Assembly: GCF_039521365.1 (NCBI RefSeq)
Contig: NZ_BAAACF010000001.1
Coordinates: forward strand, 744,001-808,000
DNA length: 64,000 nt
Source of the DNA: Clostridium_AW malenominatum
GTDB taxonomy: Bacteria > Bacillota > Clostridia > Clostridiales > Clostridiaceae
Direction: 5' to 3'
Under the pieces are notes generated by a model. That model was not told the origin of the DNA. It saw only the letters and a list, made by a program, of their open reading frames with translations, and did no database searches. Shown here one piece after another: positions 59,292-64,000 of this stretch (within the stretch, counting starts at the first letter, position 1; the number at the start of each line of letters is the position of its first letter). A program made the position numbers and the translations under genes.

Positions 59292-59987
59292 TTGAATAGA
59301 TTATTATTGGTTGAAGATGATGAGTCTTTAGCTCTTGGTATAGAATTTACTTTAGAAGATGAAGGATACGAAGTGACTAGAACAGCTACAGTGGAAGAAA
59401 CAAAGAGTATATTAAGAGAAGAAAATTTTAGTTTAATTTTACTAGATGTAAATTTACCAGATGGCAATGGTTATGAATTATGTAAATTTATAAGAAAAGA
59501 TAGTGATGTGCCGATAATTTTTTTAACTGCTCGTGATGATGAAGCGAATATAGTTTTAGGACTTGAAATAGGTGGAGATGATTATATAACTAAACCTTTT
59601 AGGGTAAAAGAATTACTTTCAAGAATAAAAGCGTTAATAAGGAGAAATTCTAAAAAACTTGTAACAGGAAATAAACTTTGTAGTGGCAATATATTGCTAG
59701 ATACTTCAACGGCCACAATAAAGAAAGATGAAGAAAGTATTACTTTGACATCACAAGAATATAAGTTATTATTGGTATTTATGAATAATCCTAATGTGTT
59801 GATGAAAAGAGACCATATACTCACTGAATTATTAGAAGGAGAAGAACCTTTCTTTGATGAAAATACCTTGTCTGTGTATATAAAAAGAATAAGAGAAAAA
59901 ATAGAAGATAATCCTAAAGAACCTAATTTCATAGTTACTCAAAGAGGAATGGGATATAAATGGAATATGGATGTTACTAAGGAGTAG
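59292..59987 (+). CDS. OmpR-family response regulator
   Basis: The 231-residue protein has a receiver domain with LLVEDDESLAL, phospho-acceptor Asp in LILLDVNLPDGNG and Lys in YITKPFRVKEL, and a winged-helix domain with ITLTSQEYKLLLVFMNNPNV. TTG 59292 is chosen because the GTG at 59283 is part of the GAGGTG ribosome site. It should control the adjacent ABC exporter, as in Bce/Ytr-type modules. Confidence 0.9.
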   Translation: MNRLLLVEDDESLALGIEFTLEDEGYEVTRTATVEETKSILREENFSLILLDVNLPDGNGYELCKFIRKDSDVPIIFLTARDDEANIVLGLEIGGDDYITKPFRVKELLSRIKALIRRNSKKLVTGNKLCSGNILLDTSTATIKKDEESITLTSQEYKLLLVFMNNPNVLMKRDHILTELLEGEEPFFDENTLSVYIKRIREKIEDNPKEPNFIVTQRGMGYKWNMDVTKE

Positions 59988-59993
59988 AAGCTT

Positions 59994-61235
59994 ATGAAAG
60001 ATTATTTTATTAACCCAGAGCTAAAGAAAAGTTCCCTTGTATTAGTATTTTTGATGAGTTCATTTTTAATTATAACCTCTATTGTATTTAAGCATCATCA
60101 TAATCAATTAAAAGAGGACTATATAAGAAGCTTAGGGGCAATTACCGTAAGAATAATAGAAAAAGAGCCAAGTTTAGAAAAAGAGATTATTCCATTGATA
60201 ACAAGAGAAGCTTCAGAAGAAGAGATAATAAAAGGAATGGATATTTTAAATTCTTATGGTTTAAGTGGAGAATTAGATAATCATCTGTTTCCATACATAG
60301 ATAGAACCATATATATAAATAATTATTCTGTTGTTTTTATATTTGTAATCATGGTGTTAACTTTATTTATTATGAATTGGTTTCAACACGCATTCTTTTA
60401 CAAGAGAATTAGAAGCTTAACTATGGCTGCCAAGAGAGTAGTAGAAGGAGAGTATAATTTATCTATAGAAGAAGATAAAGAAGGAGATTTTTCTAAACTT
60501 GCTACTTCTTTTAATTCTATGAGGGAGATAATTAGAAATAATTTAGAACAGTTACAAGAGGAAAAAGAATTTTTAGTAAATTTATTATCGGACATATCTC
60601 ACCAATTAAAAACTCCATTATCGTCTATGATAGTTTATAATGACATAATGTTACAAAAGGAGTTATCTAGGGAGAAAAGGGAAGTATTTTTAATAAATAA
60701 TCAAAATCAGCTTAGTAGGATGGACTGGCTCATTAAAAGCATACTAAAACTTGCTAAGCTAGATGCAAAAGCCATTGAGTTTTATAAAGAAAACCTAAGC
60801 CTAAATGATACCTTAAAGGATTCCATAGAAGGCTTAGAAGATAAAGTTTTAGGGGGACGGTTAACAATTAATATGGTTGAAAAAGATCAAATAGCCTTTA
60901 TCCATGATAGGCTATGGATTGAAGAAGCTTTAATAAATATTATAAAAAACAGTATCGAACATAGTCCTCAGGGAGGAGTAATAAATATTGAGTTATATGA
61001 AAACCCTGTCTATAGAAGAATTACTATAGAGGACAATGGTGAAGGTATAGGGGAAGAGGATCTTCCTAATATTTTTAAGAGATTTTATAAAGGAAAGACA
61101 TCGAAAAAAAGCGATTCTATCGGCATTGGTCTTGCACTGGCAAAATCCATAGTTGAATCCCATAATGGTAGCATTGAAGCTCATAGTAAGATAGGAAAAG
61201 GAACAAAATTTGTAGTAACTTTTTTTAAATATTGA
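59994..61235 (+). CDS. Sensor histidine kinase carrying a REP-like motif
   Basis: A 413-residue kinase. Membrane helices lie at about 17-35 and 105-130, followed by a HAMP domain, the acceptor helix DISHQLKTPLSSMIVYND, and ATP-binding boxes NIIKNSIEHSP, FKRFYKGKTSKK and GIGLALAKSIVESHNG. The stretch VLGGRLTINM, near residue 287, is encoded by GGGGGACGGTTAA, a match to the dispersed REP-like motif at 60854-60864. Homologues usually have a polar helix end here, from memory. The rest looks intact, so any insertion kept the frame. ATG 59994 follows AAGGAG. Confidence 0.88.
   Translation: MKDYFINPELKKSSLVLVFLMSSFLIITSIVFKHHHNQLKEDYIRSLGAITVRIIEKEPSLEKEIIPLITREASEEEIIKGMDILNSYGLSGELDNHLFPYIDRTIYINNYSVVFIFVIMVLTLFIMNWFQHAFFYKRIRSLTMAAKRVVEGEYNLSIEEDKEGDFSKLATSFNSMREIIRNNLEQLQEEKEFLVNLLSDISHQLKTPLSSMIVYNDIMLQKELSREKREVFLINNQNQLSRMDWLIKSILKLAKLDAKAIEFYKENLSLNDTLKDSIEGLEDKVLGGRLTINMVEKDQIAFIHDRLWIEEALINIIKNSIEHSPQGGVINIELYENPVYRRITIEDNGEGIGEEDLPNIFKRFYKGKTSKKSDSIGIGLALAKSIVESHNGSIEAHSKIGKGTKFVVTFFKY
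60854..60864 (+). repeat. REP-like motif inside a histidine kinase gene
   Basis: GGGACGGTTAA is in frame (GGA CGG TTA), read as G-R-L. It is the only full copy of this motif found inside an apparently intact gene here. Confidence 0.5.
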
Positions 61236-61256
61236 AGAATTGATAAAACGTGATAA

Positions 61257-61318
61257 AAGGGGACGGTTAATGATTTTGTTTAGCTATGCTAACAAATTTT
61301 CATTAACCGTCCCTTTTT
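61257..61318. repeat. Inverted pair of REP-like motifs forming a long hairpin
   Basis: GGGGACGGTTAATGA (61259-61273) and TCATTAACCGTCCC (61300-61313) pair over 14 bases. The interior also pairs (TTTAGC with GCTAA), making a long imperfect hairpin, followed by TTTTT. It resembles a paired REP unit (BIME-like) and may also end the kinase transcript or the minus-strand chemoreceptor transcript. Confidence 0.75.
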
Positions 61319-61337
61319 ACTTTTTACTTTTATAGTA

Positions 61338-63353
61338 TTATATATTAAATTTATTTAATTCATCTTCTAAGGCTAAAGCAAGCTTTTTAAGATTATTGGC
61401 ATAGGATACGAATTGCTCCATGGTTGCAGCCACTTCTTCTGTAGAAGCGCTAACTTCTTCAGTTCCTGCAGCAGTTTCTTCAGAAATTGAAGAGATATTT
61501 TCCATTTGATGAGTTAAGTGTATCTTTTTTTCATCTAAATCCGTAGTAAGGTTTTTTATTCCAGAAACTTTATCTATGATCATTTTCATTGATGAAAGTA
61601 TATCGTTAAATATCTCTTCAGTTGCTTTTACAGAGCTTTCTTGAGCTTGTACAGCTTCATTTGCTTTATTTATAGCTAGCACTGCTCCATGGGATTTTTG
61701 CTGTATTTCATTTATAATTTCTTTAATTTCTTTAGCAGAATCTCTAGATTGTTCAGCCAAATGCCTTATTTCCTCTGCTACTACAGAAAAACCTCTACCA
61801 GCCTCGCCAGCTCTTGCAGCTTCGATGGCTGCATTTAAAGCAAGAAGATTAGTTTGTTCGGTTATTTGAGTTATGGTTTCTGTAATACTAGTAATATCCT
61901 TAGTGCTTTTGTCAACATCTTCAACAATTTTACCTACTTCTAAAGATGAGGTAAGAGTTTCTTTAGATTTTTCAGTTAGTTTTTCTACAATAATCAAACC
62001 TTGATTAGTAATATCATTTGTCTTATATACTATAGAATCCATATCCATAGTATATTGATTTATATTACTAACTTTATCCGAAAACTCATTTATAGCCAAA
62101 GAGCCCTCTTCAGTACTAGCTGCTTGTTCCGCTGTTCCCTTAGCAATTTCCTGCATAGTAGCAGCCATACCATTTATGGAATGAGAAACTTCTTCTGATA
62201 CTTTAACGAAGTTTGAGGATGTTTCTAATACTTCCTGTGAAGATTTTGCGGTATTTCTTATTAAGTTTGAAATACTAACCATCATATTATTAAAGCTATT
62301 AGCTAAATCTAAGAATTCATCCTTTGATGTAACGCTTACAGTGGTAGTTAAATCACCTTCAGATGCTTTTTCAATAGCTCCTTTTATTGAATAGATGTTT
62401 TTGGTTAGGCTTTTGCTTATAAATATTGAAATAACAGCACAAATTATACTAGATATTAATACTAAAAATAAAGTAGTGTTTCTAAGAGTTAAACTATCAT
62501 TTAAAAATTCTGATTCATCTAGAGAAGCCATGAGTTTCCATGATGTTTTTTCATTTGTAGTAAATACACCTATTTTATTTGAATTATTAAAATTATACTT
62601 TGTATAACCATCAATCTTATAGTATACATCTTCCCAGTAACTTTGCTTAGTAGCTTCATCTGTTCCAATAAGTTCTGTATTAGGATGAGCTAACATGACC
62701 CCTTTTAGATTAAAGACATAAACATAACCTTCTTTACCTATTTTTGTTTGAGAAAGCTTACTAGATAGCTTGCTAGCATCTAAATCCATAGAAATTACCC
62801 CAACAAGCTTTCCGTTAAGTTCAACGGTTTTGGATATAGTTATTACCAATTTACCGGTTAATACATCTTTGTAAGGGTCGCAATAGGTTATTTTTCCGCT
62901 GTTTTTTATAGCATCATTATACCAAGGCCTTGTAGTTGGATCAAACTGTCTATTTAAATCTGTTTTAGGATATTCAAAAAACTTTTTTGAGATAGTTCCA
63001 TAATATACGGAAGTGATAATATCCTCATTTGACTTACCGGCATTTTCTAGTAAATGGTCTAAAGAAGAAGCGGAGTCAGGTTTTTCTTCTATATTAGTAA
63101 AATCAATGTTTTGAGATAACATGTTTAATTGACTTTCGAATCTCTCAAAATAATTACTCAATCCTCTATTGACTTCCAATAAAGTTTGCTCCGAAGTAAT
63201 CTTAAATTTATTTTCAAGTACCGAATAAGTTTTTGTGTAAGAAAAATAGCCTAATATTATGAGAGGAATTATGGAAAGTAGCATCAATATTGTTGTTAAT
63301 TTTATGCCGATTTTATTGAGATTATTTTTCGACCTTTTCCTATGGCTTTTCAT
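61338..63353 (-). CDS. Methyl-accepting chemotaxis protein
   Basis: A 671-residue receptor with an N-terminal membrane helix (about 14-38, TTILMLLSIIPLIILGYFSY), a dCache ligand-binding domain (about 40-290, including TTRPWYNDAI and VGVISMDLDASKL), a second helix (about 292-315), a HAMP domain and the cytoplasmic signalling hairpin with tip QTNLLALNAAIEAARAGEAG. dCache receptors of this type often bind amino acids. The start ATG 63353 follows GGAGGT. The pentapeptide tether for adaptation enzymes is not seen. Confidence 0.95.
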   Translation of the reverse strand: MKSHRKRSKNNLNKIGIKLTTILMLLSIIPLIILGYFSYTKTYSVLENKFKITSEQTLLEVNRGLSNYFERFESQLNMLSQNIDFTNIEEKPDSASSLDHLLENAGKSNEDIITSVYYGTISKKFFEYPKTDLNRQFDPTTRPWYNDAIKNSGKITYCDPYKDVLTGKLVITISKTVELNGKLVGVISMDLDASKLSSKLSQTKIGKEGYVYVFNLKGVMLAHPNTELIGTDEATKQSYWEDVYYKIDGYTKYNFNNSNKIGVFTTNEKTSWKLMASLDESEFLNDSLTLRNTTLFLVLISSIICAVISIFISKSLTKNIYSIKGAIEKASEGDLTTTVSVTSKDEFLDLANSFNNMMVSISNLIRNTAKSSQEVLETSSNFVKVSEEVSHSINGMAATMQEIAKGTAEQAASTEEGSLAINEFSDKVSNINQYTMDMDSIVYKTNDITNQGLIIVEKLTEKSKETLTSSLEVGKIVEDVDKSTKDITSITETITQITEQTNLLALNAAIEAARAGEAGRGFSVVAEEIRHLAEQSRDSAKEIKEIINEIQQKSHGAVLAINKANEAVQAQESSVKATEEIFNDILSSMKMIIDKVSGIKNLTTDLDEKKIHLTHQMENISSISEETAAGTEEVSASTEEVAATMEQFVSYANNLKKLALALEDELNKFNI

Positions 63354-63458
63354 ATAATTTTACCTCCGATGTGAAAATATTGTCATATTGGATTATATCA
63401 CCAATTAATAATTTTGTGAATATAATATATATAATATTATTTATAAAGGAATTAAAAA

Positions 63459-64000
63459 ATGAATAAAAAAAGGTTTTTGTTAGGCTATGTAAGAGATAAC
63501 TTACCAAGAGGTTCTCGAGTATTGGATATAGACATAGAAGATCTGGATTTTGATGGTGTTGACGAAATATCTGTTAGATATGAATATGGGGGAGATAATT
63601 ATATATTATTATTAAAAGGTGATAATGTAGCACCTCAAAGATTATTTTCAGCCCCAATAAAAACTCTAAAAGGAACAATGTGGGGTTATATAAACAATAA
63701 GGGAGAATTTGTAATAAAGCCTGTATATGATAATGCTTTTGATTTTCAAAGTAACGAATTAGCCATTGTAAGTAAAAACAATTATTGGGGAATTATTAAT
63801 AAACAAGGAAGAGAAGTTGTCCCATTTAAGTACGATTCTATAAGTGAATTTTCAGAGGGCCGTGCAGTTGTGATTGATAAGGAAGGCTTCAAGGTAATTG
63901 ATGAAAGAGGGACGGTAATAACAAATAAAGCTTATAATTATATAGGAAGCTATAGTGATGGTAGGGCAGTATTTGCCAATGCAAATGAAGGTGGTAATTA
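63459..64000 (+). CDS. WG-repeat protein (3' end outside window)
   Basis: The frame is open from ATG 63459 to the window edge (180 residues). Two WG repeats are clear: MWGYINNKGEFVIKPVYDNA and YWGIINKQGREVVPFKYDSI, each followed by a FSEGRAVV-like segment. The N-terminal 60 residues resemble a domain with LRVLDIDIEDLDFDGVDE. WG proteins are usually surface or intracellular binding scaffolds of unknown ligand. The start follows AAAGGA and has no signal peptide. Confidence 0.8.
   Translation, partial: MNKKRFLLGYVRDNLPRGSRVLDIDIEDLDFDGVDEISVRYEYGGDNYILLLKGDNVAPQRLFSAPIKTLKGTMWGYINNKGEFVIKPVYDNAFDFQSNELAIVSKNNYWGIINKQGREVVPFKYDSISEFSEGRAVVIDKEGFKVIDERGTVITNKAYNYIGSYSDGRAVFANANEGGN

Noticed and set aside
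63907..63920. GGGACGGTAATA in the WG-repeat gene as a REP copy
   Set aside because: One base short of the motif and in a normal WG-repeat context (DERGTVI); counted as an imperfect chance match.
1..64000. CRISPR arrays, rRNA or tRNA genes
   Set aside because: No regularly spaced direct repeats, no rRNA-like conserved stretches and no cloverleaf with TTCRANNC-type T-arm were noticed on either strand.

Overview
The window comes from a low-GC, Gram-positive, spore-forming anaerobe, most likely a Clostridium. The evidence is strong AGGAGG-type ribosome sites, frequent TTG/GTG starts, AT-rich spacers, a V-type ATPase operon, a prismane-type Hcp, many iron-sulfur and flavin enzymes, and promoter-like sites of the late mother-cell sporulation type. 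No rRNA, tRNA or CRISPR array was seen. Names rest on reading motifs by eye; no database search was possible, and starts were chosen from ribosome sites.

Layout. 1-6.7 kb: a CofE-like ligase (cut by the window edge) divergent from a LysR regulator; a double-headed MerR regulator with a drug-type ABC exporter; a dead scrap of a group II intron reverse transcriptase; an L,D-transpeptidase; a GNAT acetyltransferase. 6.8-11.5 kb: a six-gene operon (GT2 glycosyltransferase, DUF2304, SMR-like protein, GT-C glycosyltransferase, response regulator, histidine kinase) that looks like a lipid-linked envelope sugar system with its own sensor. 11.5-14.4 kb: arginine deiminase, then a long leader (promoter, 7-codon ORF, two terminators) and a BpsA-like branched polyamine synthase. 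14.5-22 kb: a UvrC half-protein, AraC regulator, dicarboxylate-type symporter, GntR regulator, and a palindrome-controlled flavoprotein/ferredoxin/M42 peptidase operon. 22-26 kb: radical SAM protein, two LysR regulators, a drug/metabolite exporter.

26-31 kb: an oxidoreductase fused to heterodisulfide-reductase-like modules, a rhodanese lipoprotein and a TVP38 membrane protein form a probable sulfur or selenium operon divergent from its LysR regulator. 31-40.6 kb: ABC exporter, an EVE-like/TPR-like protein, thiol peroxidase, CoA-disulfide reductase-like enzyme, Suv3-like helicase, and three related small-barrel proteins, two of which follow sigma-K-like promoter sequences. 41-49.5 kb: nine V-type ATPase genes. 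49.7-52.1 kb: a secreted protein and Hcp with an FNR-type operator.

52-61.3 kb is the most unusual part. It has a tandem TVP38 duplication, an intact REP-associated tyrosine transposase (RAYT), several very small genes, and about eleven copies of a short motif, GGGAC(A/G)GTTAA, in both orientations. Two inverted copies bracket the RAYT, two form a long hairpin, and one lies inside a histidine kinase gene. A RAYT together with dispersed short repeats is the expected picture of a REP system, so this is the best candidate here for a little-described element. An ABC exporter with a two-component system, a chemotaxis receptor and the start of a WG-repeat protein end the window.
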